From contig NDFF03000080.1 of assembly GCA_002150815.3 (NCBI GenBank), forward strand, positions 87,312 through 151,311: a stretch of DNA of 64,000 nucleotides. The letters run 5' to 3'. Source of the stretch: Grammothele lineata. Its lineage: Eukaryota > Basidiomycota > Agaricomycetes > Polyporales > Polyporaceae. Both the position numbers and the translations under genes were made by a program. The notes beneath the pieces are model-generated. The model worked only from the letters and a program-made list of their open reading frames with translations. It was not told the DNA's origin and made no database searches. Position 1 is the first letter of the stretch; each line of letters opens with the position of its first letter. Shown one piece after another: positions 11,900 through 23,238 of the stretch.

Positions 11900-13416
11900 G
11901 TTGGGCCCTCGCCCCCCGCCGGGCGTTGGCTCATGTTTTGCCTGTATGTGCGTGTTCTTCGCTCGTCTTTTCGTCCCTCCGTTTTCAAATATTCCTCTCA
12001 GAAGTCCTAGATCACACGACACACCTTCGATGGTTCACAGTGCATGGCTGGGTCGACGAGATAGCGCTCGAGGGCACTCCGAATGACTAGTCGCTGGCAT
12101 TGGAATGCCTGCCGCGTAGATAACACGATGGGAAAACGCTATGATATGGGTATGATTGAGTGCCGGTGAGCTGAACATCACTTGGCGGTCTGCGCTTCTT
12201 AGTAACAATACTCTAGATAGAGCCCCCTTTGTTCCATCTCCGCAGCTCGTCTAGAACCTACGCCACCTGGGCGGTTTCTGGTACATCGCTACGCGTGGAC
12301 ACTCAAGGGTGTACGAGAGTGTTCCCACCTGCGCCCTTATTCAGAGGTTTTGATGGACGCTGCGCGGCCCTTGTAGACGAAAAGCACACACTCGGGCGGC
12401 CTGCAAATCAAGAGGATGGAATGCCCTGGCAAGGCTGGGAAAGCATCGTATGCATGACCCATGCGCATATCCTCAGCTTGAGACTCAAAGAGACCTATAT
12501 AAGTTCTCAGAACATGCATACGCATAGCATTCAGTAGTCAGCTTCAGATCGTAGAAGCGTATAAGAACGAGTAAAGTGCTGCGTCTGCTCGCGTTCTTCA
12601 TGTGCCACAAACACCCCATGACTTTATTGACCACTTCCAGACCTGCGTCCCGGATTGCGTTCCTTCCTGCAGCTCTGCGTCCAAAGGTCACCGTCGATCT
12701 GCATGTGCGCGAGGGGAGTCAGGATAGACGAGGTGAGTAGATGCATATACTCGGTCGATCGTTCGCGCGCCTCATCTCCCATCGTGCTCCGCAGCATTGG
12801 CGAAACTTTGACATTCCTCAGCGCGCTATGCCCCCGATGTTCCGTATCTCCTACTGACAGCAGATAGCCGCCATTCTCTTCTCCGTCTCGAACAATTTGT
12901 TGTGTGGCGTATCACACGAGGGCCCGCTCTGACGCAAGATCCGTCGCATAGTCGCAAGGAACGCTGTTGGTAAGCTTCCGGCAGGCTATGTCTGACAGGG
13001 TAAGCTGAAGCACCAGCTCATTGAACGCATCACTTAGTTAGAACGGGTAGTTCCAAGCTGCAGCACAAATTCGAACTGCAGAAATGGAGGTGCTAATAGT
13101 TGGGTTATTGCATACTACTGCAGCGAGGAGGCGGTGCAAGAGATGCTTGTGCCGAACAGGTGCACACGACTCCCCCAATAAGATTTGACATATGACTTAC
13201 GGTTTACCCTTGGTAGACCTCCCTCTGCCGATCGGAGACATACGTAGTACGCACTGCAGCGATGCGTAACTCGTAGCACCCAATAGACGTCAGTAACCCG
13301 CTAGCGCTGAACCTTGTAGGGGCTCTCGTGTCAGAAATCCCCCACCGGAACTTACTTAAAGCTTTTCCGACGCTCCTCTAGCCAGTCCAAAGGGCTTCGC
13401 CTCTGACATTTTCGCC
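11900..13416. other. Gene-poor stretch upstream of the P450
   Basis: Only short overlapping ORFs with no recognisable motif. The last ~60 bases contain an AT-rich TTACTTAAAGC box and CCAGTCCAAAG and are the probable P450 promoter. I see nothing else. Confidence 0.4.
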
Positions 13417-15355
13417 ATGTCTACCACCACATACCTGCTCGCTATTCTAACTTTCGTAGCCTCCTTCTACTTCTACCACACGCGCGCGCGCAATGCAAAG
13501 GGCCTACCCTTCCCTCCTGGTCCGAAGGGGTTGCCGTGGCTCGGACCCATTCGCGAGATTCCCCAGGGCGTAGCGTGGAAGGTATTCCAAGAATGGAGCA
13601 AGAGATATTGTAAGGATGCACGAGACTTTGGACGTATTGATTAGCTGAAGAATTCCCGTCTGAAGGCAGCGATATCATCTACTTCCAGGCGTTTGGCAAG
13701 GACAACATCATCATTAACTCGGCTGATATCGCCCACGAGCTCCTTGAAAAGCGTAGCGTCCTCTATTCTTGCAGACCGTGGATTCCCATGGCTTCGGAAG
13801 TGTAAGCTTTTGTCTCTTAGCCAGGAGGGTTCTCGGCTCACGGAGGCATGTTCTTAGCATCGGCTGGGACTGGGCCCTCCCCCTCATTCCCTACGGCGAC
13901 AAGTTCAAGCGGCATCGCAAGTATCTTCAGGACTACTTCAAGAAGTCGTCCCTCCCCAACTACTACCACATCCAGCTCAACGAGGTACACAAGATGCTCA
14001 ACGATATTCTCGATGACCCCACCAATTACGCCGATCATGTCAAGCGCATGGCCGCGGGCATTACGATGATGACGACGTACGGGCATCAGGTCAATGACAT
14101 CAACGACCATTTCGTCACCATCGCTGAGCGTGGCGTCAAGACCATCGACGCGGTCGGCGCGGTCGGCGCGCACATCGTCGACCTCTTCCCTATCCGTAAG
14201 TCTTCTGTCGGTTAGGCGTTCACTACTAGGATCGACACTGCTCACCGCGTTTCGTCCTAGTGCGATTTATTCCGGACTGGATGCCGGGCGCAGGCTTCAA
14301 GCGCGTTCCTCCTGGGACCCGCGAGAATCTGCAAACGTTCCTGAACACCCCCTTTGAGCAGGTCAAGAAGCAGATGGTGAGTTGCACTTCTCTCATTCTG
14401 CTGTTAGTTCATAAATTAACATTTCGAACAGGCTGATGGTACCGCTGTGGCGTGCTACACCGCGTCCATGCTCGAGGAAACCGATGATGAGGAAGGCATC
14501 CGAAGCACGGCAGCGATCTCTTACTCAGGTTTGTAGCGTTGTAGGATGGCCGACAATGTTCAAACGCTTATCATGGCTTTCCCCACAGGCGGTTTTGACA
14601 CAGTCCGCCTTCACGCCTTTCCTTTGCATCATCTGCTTGAAGCTGACCTGCTTCTCTTTCGTAGACACTCTCGACGATAATGGCGTCAATCGTATGCCTC
14701 GTCCGCGACCAGTGTGCCCAGGCACGCATTCAGGCAGAGATGGACCTAGTCGTCGGCAAGGACCGCCTACCGACTTTCGCTGACCGCGAACGCCTGCCCT
14801 ACCTGCACGCCGTCATTACCGAGGCCATTCGGGTTGCTTCGACCACGCCCGTCGGCGTCCCGCACCGACTCATGGAGGACGATGAGTATGAGGCTATGTT
14901 CCTCCCTAAGGGCGCGATGGTAATGGCGAATACGTGGGCAATGCTCAACGACCCGCGTGTATATCCTGAGCCGGAGAAGTTCGACCCGGACCGATTCCTC
15001 ACCGGTGAGGGGCGCATGCCGCAGGCGGACCCGCGCGGGCCCGCGTTCGGGTTCGGGCGGCGCGTGTGCCCGGGCAAGGACCTCGCGGAAAATACCGTCT
15101 TTGTGACGGTGTCGAACTTGTTCTATGCGTTCAAAATTACGCCCGCCGTCGACGCTCAGGGGAACGAGATCCCGATTCCCAATGAATTTGTGGAGCATTC
15201 CGTCAGGTGCGTACTGGTAGGCGGGTATTGGCAGAGAATATGGTGCTGACGGCTCCTTGCTGCGAACGGACAGGAAGCCGTTCCCCTTCCAGATCAAGAT
15301 CCGGCCTCGTCGCGAGAACTCGACCAGTCTCATTCGGCAGTCAAAACTCGTCTAG
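13417..15355 (+). CDS. Cytochrome P450 monooxygenase (microsomal)
   Basis: Haem-thiolate monooxygenase. N-terminal anchor MSTTTYLLAILTFVASFYFY, then the proline hinge LPFPPGPKGLPWLGP; WDWALPLIPYGDKFKRHRK is the C-helix region. I-helix GGFDTT (across an intron near 14600), K-helix EAIR (ExxR, ~14820), PxRF-like FDPDRFL (~14980) and haem loop FGFGRRVCPG (~15046-15075) are all present. At least seven introns join in phase, including 13801-13858 and the last, ending before KPFPFQIKIRP. The intron inside GGFDT/T seems to start with GTCCGC, an unusual donor. All key residues are intact. Substrate unknown; it lies between two copies of GH79 sequence without obvious pathway partners. Confidence 0.9.
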
Positions 15356-15699
15356 GCCGGTAATGCGTAGCATTATAGGTGTAGTGAATGACGGTGTTTC
15401 TGTAGGGTTGAAGACGAACAATTGTGAACCTCTATAGAATAAGTAGCAAAGTCTCCTTGTTGTCAATGTATTTATGTTCGTTCCGCCATTTGTCGCTTTT
15501 ATAGACTTCATGTACTAGCAATGGGCCCAGGTACTGTTGAAACCATCGGAGAAGACTAAATTCTGGGCTTTAGACCTCAAGCTAATGACTCACTCATCCA
15601 TGAGCTGCACTTCGAGTGCATCGACTAGCCTCTCCAGCAATTTAGATATCAGGAACATACCACCATGCGCAACAGCAGAGCGCGGCAGTCTGTTGTCCT

Positions 15700-15860
15700 G
15701 ACTGCAGCGAGCGTCTGGGATGTTTACGAGTGACGTCATCCACTGACGTAAGTCGAATGTCCTAGTGGCTGACGTCGCGCGCGCGAGGTCTCGTGGCATG
15801 TCTTTGTTCTCCATCGTCAGCCGTCGTGAGTGTACGTGTTTACTTCTTGGCCAAGAAACT
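15700..15860. repeat. Second copy of the CRE-containing repeat
   Basis: Shares GCGAGCGTCTGGGATG, GAGTGACGTCA and CACTGACGTAA with 10790-10950. It lies ~0.8 kb upstream of the GH79 gene; the rest of 15356-16530 has no recognisable gene. Another TGACGTCA at ~16115 and a CACGTGAC E-box-like site follow. Confidence 0.55.
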
Positions 15861-16535
15861 ACTCTAATCACTACCTTTGTCCCAAGGGATGGGCGTGCGG
15901 TCGGAAATCATGGTGCACGTACTACCCGGCCTCGCGCCGGGATTCTAGCCCAAGCTAGGTTGATATGAGGTTACACGCCGCCGTGTGCCCGCTGTCATGC
16001 CATCAAATTAATGTACGTATTGCTCGTATCTGTGTCCTCTTGACTTCGCTTTCCTCTGAACGTCCGAACGACGGGCCGAATTTGAGGTCATGCTCGCTCT
16101 CTGCCGCTCTTCCGTGACGTCACCCACTGTATGCACGTGACACGGGCCGCGTGGACGGCGCGGACGCGACGGACGCGAACGCGGCGAAGGTCAACTGACG
16201 ACCGCCATCTCGTCGCTCGCCTTGCTCCTCCCCCTGTTATATCTGCGAGGTATCCCTCAATCATCTCTGGAGGCCCGTCACAACACGTATAGACATCAAT
16301 TCTCATGTTATGGGGTCTATCTTGGTGTACAGTCATCACCTCTACGACGGTCTCATCAGGCTTCAGCTCACCAACGATGAAATACACCCATCGTCCTCCG
16401 TCGCGCGGGCCGCTTTCACGGTTGAGAACCGCCTCGCTTCTCCTCACCGCGCGCGTGACGACTTGATCGGCGTGAGTCCCGTCTTTTCGAATGCACCGTA
16501 GAATCTGACGTGCTCTGGACAGTGATGGATGCGGC

Positions 16536-16545
16536 ATGCATATAA
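16536..16545 (+). promoter_or_regulatory. TATA box of the GH79 gene
   Basis: GCATATAAGG about 55 bases before the ATG at 16598. Confidence 0.55.
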
Positions 16546-16597
16546 GGCCCTAGACTTGTCGCCGTTCTCCTCGACGCGGGTGTTCCCACTTCACGTC

Positions 16598-18341
16598 ATG
16601 GTACGCCCTCAGCTCGCCCTCTTCACTCTCGCGGCCTTCTACTGGACCGTCTGCGCTGCCATCAACGTCTCGCTCCCCGTCTCCCCGCCATCCAACTCCC
16701 AACCTCTCTCCTCTACTCTTCTCTCCTTCTCCATCGAGCAAGACCTCTGGCCCGACTGGTCTGGGACGGATGCTCGCAACGAGTTCACCCACTCTGCGCT
16801 CACCCGCCTCGGCTCCCTCACCGGCACCCCGCCCAAGATCCGCGTCGGGGCCAACTCCGAGGACCTCACCGTCTGGTCGCCTTCCGTTAGTGTCAGCGAG
16901 ACCTCCTTCCCACCCCCGACTACGGATACACCCTACCCCGTCGCGACGACCATCGTTGTCGGGGACGAATACTACGCGCTCTCCCGCTTCCTCCCTCGCG
17001 GTACGCACATGACCTGGGGCGTCAACCTCGGCGCGAACAACGCGACGAACGCGGTCAACATGGCCGAAGCGATCGTGCGCGCGTTCGCGAGTGAGGAGGT
17101 GCAGGCGGCGGGGGTCGTGCTCGACCTAATCGAGGTCGGGAACGAGGCGGACTTGTACGGGAGCAACGGGCTGCGGGCGGGCGGGAACTGGACGGTGCAG
17201 GCGTACGTTCCGGATTGGATCTCCGTCGCGGGGCCCGTGGTAGAGGCGGCCGGGATTGTGGGGAACGACGGGCCGGTGTCGTTGCAGGGCGCGGCGTTCA
17301 TCGGGCACAGCTCGTTCACACCGCGCGCCATCTTCGGCCTGGGGATCTTGGAGAGTACCCCGGGGAAGGATATTTCGACGTACGTGTTTTTTCATGGATT
17401 TGCATGCGCATATACCCACATTCCTCCTCAGAATCTCGCAGCACCAGTACTCGGCCGCGTTCTGTGACGGAGGCGACTTCCTCCTGACATCTTTCATGAC
17501 CAAGGCGTTCGTTCGGGGGAACTTGACCGTCTTCAACGCTGATATTGCCGCGGTCAAGGAGCAAGGCCTGAGGTACATTCTAGGGTGAGTCGGTCCTCCC
17601 TCGCGTCAATTGCCTGGTTCTGACGCGCATATAGCGAGACGAATAGCATCGCATGCGAGGGCGCGCCCGGGGTCAGCAACACGGCTGGCGCCGCGCTCTG
17701 GACGATCGACTACACGCTCCAAGCCGCGACGCTCGGGATTGAGGAGCTCTTCTTCCACGAAGGCGTCGGTTTCAAGTATAACTTCGTGAGTACCCTCACC
17801 CACCCCTCGTCTTCCTCTGCCCACATTCCAACGTTCGCACCTTTTCGCACAGTTCCAGCCTGTCACCCTCAACCGCTCCATCACAGACGGCACCCTGCTC
17901 GACCCACCCCTCGCACCGCACATCTCGCCCCTGTTCTACGGCGCGCTCGTCATCGACACCTTCATCGGCTCCTCCGGCTCTGCGGAAATCGTCGAGCTCG
18001 ATGTGAGCGACGACAACGTCTCAGGCTACGCCGCGTTCGAAGGCGGGCGCCTCGCGCGCGCGGTGTTCGTCAACTTGCACGCGTGGCTCCTGAGCAGCAC
18101 CGGGGCGCGGCCGTCGGTGCATATCGACTTTGCGTTCGCCGGCACGAATGGAACGAGTCGGGTCGCGAACGGGACGCGGCTGGTCATCGGGCATGCGGAC
18201 GATACGAGCGGGTTGACTTTGGGCGGGGAGAGCTACGAGACGGCGGACGTGAGCCCGAGCGGGAAGAAGGTTGTGGAGAGGATCGTGCTCAGCGAGGGCG
18301 TGGACTTGCGTTCGACGGAGGCGATTGTGATCGAGTTTTGA
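16598..18341 (+). CDS. Secreted GH79 beta-glucuronidase/heparanase-like glycoside hydrolase
   Basis: Retaining glycosidase expected to remove glucuronic acid from polysaccharides or arabinogalactan-type glycans outside the cell. The ATG at 16598 opens a signal peptide (MVRPQLALFTLAAFYWTVCA); an upstream in-frame ATG at 16529 would hide it. Acid/base Glu lies in LIEVGNEADLY (~17128-17160) and nucleophile Glu in RYILGETNS (~17570-17650), the second split by an intron. The C-terminal beta domain runs from NRSITDG to STEAIVIEF. Several potential N-glycosylation sites. Introns near 17380-17432, 17585-17633 and 17786-17851. Appears intact; its 3' third recurs as a pseudogene at 11.3-11.9 kb. Confidence 0.88.
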
Positions 18342-18587
18342 GGCTTATGGAGGTGCTTGCTTCCATGCACAATGTATGTCTTCAGATTTCAACGCTTCAA
18401 TGTTTCAACGTTTCAACTCGTAGTCTCGGAAGCCCTATGGACGATAAAGGTAATTGAGACGCCGGTTACGTAACCCAACGCGAATGACTCGGGGCAGGGA
18501 GGCGTGAGCTCGCGTCGCGCGTCCCTTTCTTCTACTCGTCCAACTTTCGTCCTCTACTTTTTCACGGCTACTCTCAAGTCTTCGACA

Positions 18588-19550
18588 ATGGCGTACTGCA
18601 ACCGCTGCGACAGATGGTTCTCCAACGATCGCGCTCTCTGGCAGCACGAAGACAATTCGAGCATGCATCACCGCTGCACTCCGTGCAACAAAGACTTCCT
18701 CAGCGACCGTGCCCTCATCCAGCACTACGCCCAAAGCCCAGTTCACGCGTACTGCTATAGCTGCGATGAACACTTCGACTCCTTCAGCGATCTGTACGAT
18801 CACTATGATGACGCTCATTGGTGGTGTCGCAACTGCAATCAGGTACGTGCCTCTCCTCCCCCACCCAGTCGTCCCCGTCATCCACTCAACCGCTACCGTT
18901 GTCTTTTCTCCCCCGGTCAGTTCTTCAAGAACGAAACTGGACAACAGGAACACAATCGGCAGAGTCACGCCGACCGGTACTGCGCCCCTTGCAAGCGACT
19001 CTTCAAGTCCCCGAACAACCTCCGTGCCCACCAGCAATCGTCGGCCCACCAGCCGCGCTCTATCCTCTGCCCTTTCAAGGGCTGCGGACGCGGCTTCATC
19101 TCGCGCGCTGCGCTCATCATCCACCTCGAGTCCGGGACATGCGCCTCTGGCATGACGCGCGCCGCGATCAACGACCTCGTCCGTCGTATCGACCGCAACG
19201 GGATCCTCACCGACCCCTCGCGCCTCCTCACGGGCCCTTCCTCGCCTGCCCCACGCGTCACGGACATGTGGGCGACAGAGCGCGCCTGGAACGGCCGCGC
19301 ATACGAGTGCTACCTCTGCGGACGCGGGTTCCGCGCGCTCGTCGACCTCAACAAGCACCTCCGCAGCCCCGCGCACGCCGAGAAGGTGTATCGATGCCCC
19401 ACTGTATGGGAGGGCTGCGGGAAGCAGTTCGCGACGCTGAGCGCGTTTGTGCAGCACATGGAGAGCGCACAGTGCAGCGTGTACCGTTTCAAGGCACGCA
19501 TGGACCGGGCGATCGACGCGATCGGGTCCGCGAAGCGCATCGCGCTGTGA
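18588..19550 (+). CDS. C2H2-type multi-zinc-finger protein 1
   Basis: About eight Cys/His modules run through the protein: YCNRCDRWF..H, RCTPCNKDF..H, YCYSCDEHF..H, WCRNCNQFF..H, YCAPCKRLF..H, LCPFKGCGRGF, ECYLCGRGF..H and CPTVWEGCGKQF. One 78-nt intron (18843-18920) lies in phase 0 and is open in frame, so retention would add 26 residues. ATG at 18588 starts MAYCNRC, matching the starts of the two relatives at 47-51 kb. Likely nucleic-acid binding; spacing differs from classical C2H2 linkers, so function is inferred only. Intact. Confidence 0.8.
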   Translation: MAYCNRCDRWFSNDRALWQHEDNSSMHHRCTPCNKDFLSDRALIQHYAQSPVHAYCYSCDEHFDSFSDLYDHYDDAHWWCRNCNQVRASPPPPSRPRHPLNRYRCLFSPGQFFKNETGQQEHNRQSHADRYCAPCKRLFKSPNNLRAHQQSSAHQPRSILCPFKGCGRGFISRAALIIHLESGTCASGMTRAAINDLVRRIDRNGILTDPSRLLTGPSSPAPRVTDMWATERAWNGRAYECYLCGRGFRALVDLNKHLRSPAHAEKVYRCPTVWEGCGKQFATLSAFVQHMESAQCSVYRFKARMDRAIDAIGSAKRIAL

Positions 19551-21064
19551 GAGGTGTCTATGTATACGCAGGCGGGCGTTCTAGGTGAGCCGCCGATCTT
19601 GAATACGGGCAGTTTGCGACGTAAGTCGTCGTGGTGTATACTGGCCCCGCGCCACTTTTCCCTTTGTGCATGCACCCACTGCCGTTTTCCGGCGCTGCAT
19701 ATGGTGTTTCATCTTCGGCCACTCTACAAGATCGACGTCGCCTCAGAATTCAAACGAACCTCAGCAACATGAAACATTTCAAGCGCGTTCTCATCCGTGA
19801 TACTCAATATCGAAGGCGTCAAAGGTCTGGTAGTTCGACGAGGCTGCGTATAAATAGTTGGAGCAGACATTATCGGAATCAATGTACAACGATAGTGGTG
19901 AATACATGGGTTCTGTGATTCTCTCGCTGAATTAGAGTCCGTCTTCTAGTACTCATCTATGACTCCCTGTCTCGAGGAGACCGTTAGAGGCCGCCGCGTT
20001 TCTCACCCACTTTCACTTCGACTTGAGATTTGGACTAGAAAATCTCACCGCGAATACTGAAGTGTTCGAAGAGTACTTATAAGAGCGGCGAGCCCCTCGT
20101 CTTTCGTGCGCCTGTGTTCGCCGTCCGCGCGATTGTTGTGACGTGACAACGCGTGTCATCACGCGTGACGATACGCGTCGTCTTCGCTGTCGTGCACATG
20201 CGGAGAGAGCCTCTTGTTAGGTGCGTGACACATCCGCTCGCATTGTACGCCGTACTAAGACTCCGGTATACTTCATTCCACACAGATATCCTGGCTCATT
20301 GCAGTTGACTGACTCGGCTCTGAGCCCTTAATACCCTCTGTTCAGTACCGGTCGAACGGAAGTAGCCTTCACATTTACTGTTGACCTGCAGCGTTCATTC
20401 ATACGTCATACTCACTATTGAACTTAACGTCATTGACAATCTTTCGCGCACTTTTTTCTCCTACTTTAGCTGGTGGCCACTTGCTCATGAGAGTATTCTT
20501 TGTACGTCCGCCCACTCCTACCGCTCCGCGCCGAGAGGGACCTCGCCGCACGCTAACCTCTTTGCATCCTGCATCTCGTTGTTCTCACTCGCGCTGAGTA
20601 TCCGACATGCTCTCTATGGGGCTAGCGCGCAGACGCGAGCATAAACTGCGAGGATCGGACTCGTATGTAGAAGAGCATTCCCACGACGTCCCTATGATCA
20701 TCTCCGTGAACCAATCGAGTACATGTCACTGCGACATGATTTGGGTGACGTTGGCAGGTTCAACATACGTAACTAGTAATTTGGTAGCCTCGATTTTGAA
20801 TATGAGTGAAGGGCACTACCTGCCTATGATTCTTCAGAAGTAGAAAAAGGAGAGCATCCCCACCCGAGATTGAGACACTTGATTGGGCAGCGCACCCAGG
20901 GTGTACATCTCACCAGCGTTGCCTGCGAGAAATTTAAGCGAGCTATGCAAATGAATTCTTACTAACTAATCACAGTGGTGTGGTCATATAGGAGAATTGA
21001 GTGTGGTATTTGCCATTCACGTACACCAAGCTCAGACTATGAAGAATGCAGTCCAACCATCGCA
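19551..21064. other. Intergenic region without a recognisable gene
   Basis: Contains only short ORFs. Around 20120-20180 there is a cluster of GTGACGTGAC/CACGCGTGACG motifs reminiscent of CRE or E-box sites, but no gene can be attached to it. Confidence 0.4.
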
Positions 21065-22279
21065 TCATTCCGGACCCTTCTTGACACTCCCCATAGTGTC
21101 TGAGCTCGCGTTGAAGTATTGCGCCATGTCGATCAGATGAGGAACTGGAGGCGGGTATTGAGGCGGGGACTCTACTTTGACTTGAATACGAGCTCGTAAA
21201 TTCATGTGTGACCGTCGTTCCACAGTCATCAGGAAGAGCTCATGAAGCGTGATATGTCCGAACGTGTTCATCAAGGACGATCTGTTGACTTCCTACGCAC
21301 ACGCACATAATGAGCACAATTTTGACATCCAAGAAAATGTCACTTACCAACGTGCGTTTCGTCTCGTGCGCAATCACGTAGGCGAGATGGCCTTTCGTCC
21401 GCACAAATGCCTCTGATTCGTCCCCAGTGCGATTAAGATCAACTTGTCGGACGTAATCCGTTGAGTGTCGGACCGCAGTATGTTCAAACTGTGAAATTCC
21501 GGTATGATTAGATTCCGCTATATGTGGAGATCGAATACCATATTGATAGAATATCGACTCACCCGCACACTCAACATCACATAGGGAGGAATCTCCCAAC
21601 CCGAAAATACTTCCTGATCCGGGTCCGGGAGTCCTGAAATCGTAGGCTTTGACACTGCTTCTGACAGATTGTAGCCCTCTTCTCCATAGCTGACGTTCAG
21701 GAGGGAGTTAGTGGAACTCTGCATCGTTGGATATGACGGGATCTCCTGGTCCATGAGAGTAGTCCACATGAGTATATCAGCACTGAAGCGTTGGACTTTT
21801 ACAAGGTGGCTCACTTACAAATTGAGGGTACTCTGGCGCATCTCTTACTCTGACATGTCCCCGATGAGTTGGTGGTGACCGCTGTGCCACAACCGAGCGG
21901 AACGTTCCATGAACGGTGTTGCTATTGCTCGGGGAAGGTGCGCCACCCATAGCGACCGGTCCCTGTGGGGAGCGTACCTGAAATAGGACAGATCAGTTCA
22001 TGACCATACAGTGAATGGCGAGGAGGCACTAGATTCACTCTTCCCACCGGATGGGCACCTCCGGACCTCTCTGGCTTGTGTTTAGTTGTTTCTGCTACTC
22101 TTTGAGATAGTGTAGTATATCCATCCGCTACTACAGTAGCGACTAAATTATATAATAGTCAATAAAAGCCGGACGCTATGTGCAATGCCCTTTATGTACT
22201 TACTTCTGTCTTCGTCTACATATATCCTGGGACCTGCCTTGTGCACTGCGCTTCGGACGTCGTTCCAATCACCGTTAAC
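21065..22279 (-). CDS. Uncharacterised protein, 3' exons (probable end of the interrupted gene)
   Basis: Six exons join in perfect phase: 22279-22204, 22142-22039, 21977-21819, 21745-21563, 21488-21348 and 21292-21065, with introns of 55-74 nt, giving 296 residues before the stop. Sequence includes VNGDWNDVRSAVHKAGPRI, YVDEDRIATVVADGY and a final KVESPPQYPPPVPHLID. I do not recognise a domain. The first exon is open upstream, and an exon-like ASDLDVIALIRKAR (22375-22337) precedes it. This resembles the end of the family seen at 22.5-25.4 kb, so it is probably the tail of that gene; the join at 22337/22279 is not in phase as I read it. Confidence 0.6.
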
Positions 22280-22499
22280 CTATATGAAATATGATTGGTC
22301 ATTCCACGTCATTCTCAGCCTTTCAGGCGATTCTACGTGCCTTTCTGATCAGAGCAATAACATCTAAATCCGAGGCTACAGCAAGAAGACATGTAGGTTC
22401 TGTCTGGAAGCCAAGAGAAATGAGCTGGAAATTCTAGATGAAAAAACATGTCGATGGTGAGACGAAATGTACTTCAAGGATATACGTTAGGAGAATTTG

Positions 22500-23238
22500 A
22501 AGTGGATCTAACTGCTAGAGCCCTTCCTCAGCACGTAGCACGTACTCTCAGTGTAGATCAGACTCACTGCATCCTGTGCGTTCCGATCGACGCTTTCGGC
22601 TCGGTCTTCTCCAGAGATGTCTACGGAAGACAATTGTGCTGCTATTGCACCGTCATCATCCCCAGGATATCTTGGATCCGGTAGATTATGGGGTCCAGCT
22701 TCAGCGCGCATAGGTGTCTTTAGAATGCCGTACTTTCTCTTCATCATAATGCGATGTATGAAAATACATTGCTTGCAATCCATTGCTCCCGACAGCTGCA
22801 TCATGATTCCATTCGTATCCTGGGAGGACTGGCCAACTGTGGAAGATTCAGATAACCTCTGTGAAGGGATGCTATTGAAAGTTGTTGGGTTGCATGGAGC
22901 CTCCCGCGTGTGGCCCATTGGAAGAATCTCGTCGGCAACGGAGACAGAAAACCCGGAGCTGACAAACGGGCCCAAGGCGCCTGAAACGGTGCCCTGTACG
23001 TGTCGATCCTGACTTGTGAACGAGGCGGTCATACAACGAGTTGTCTTAGTTGTAGCACAAACGAAGATGAGATTGTCTTCGTCTATTTCAATGCCACATG
23101 TGTCGCGCGCAAAAGAGGCCCATTGGGTGACATGGGTACCCATATAGTTACACATAGCCCGAATAGCGTCTGTCTGGACTGTGACGGCAGGAGGCTGGAG
23201 TCTTAGAAAGGCTCCGGAGTCCGATACAGTTCTGAATC
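22500..23238 (-). pseudogene. Interrupted gene of uncharacterised basidiomycete family, middle part
   Basis: Open reading from the transposon edge: RFRTVSDSGAFLRL, then WASFARDTCGIEIDEDNLIFVCATTKTTR, GPFVSSGFSVSVADEILP, QCIFIHRIMMKRK and AEAGPHNLP. From memory, large families of unnamed Agaricomycete proteins have similar blocks (a W.R...G.EI..DDL.FVSG..KTT block, then a CIFIHR..MKRR block and GPH.LP). The 5' part lies beyond the inserted element at 25021-25432. Function unknown. Confidence 0.65.
23230..23238. repeat. 9-bp target-site duplication, left
   Basis: TTCTGAATC directly abuts the GGGCA terminus of the element; the identical 9-mer is at 25012-25020. Confidence 0.85.

Noticed and set aside
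14767..15333. 188-codon minus-strand ORF opposite the P450 haem region
   Set aside because: Antisense of a clear P450 exon.
16550..17008. 152-codon minus-strand ORF opposite the GH79 start
   Set aside because: Shadow of a GC-rich signal peptide and catalytic-domain exon.
18435..19457. 340-codon minus-strand ORF opposite zinc-finger gene 1
   Set aside because: Antisense shadow; the plus strand carries ordered Cys/His fingers and the minus reading has Arg/Ala/Val-rich composition without motifs.
20381..20644. 87-codon plus ORF as a small secreted protein
   Set aside because: No clear signal peptide, Cys pattern or promoter; composition is unremarkable.
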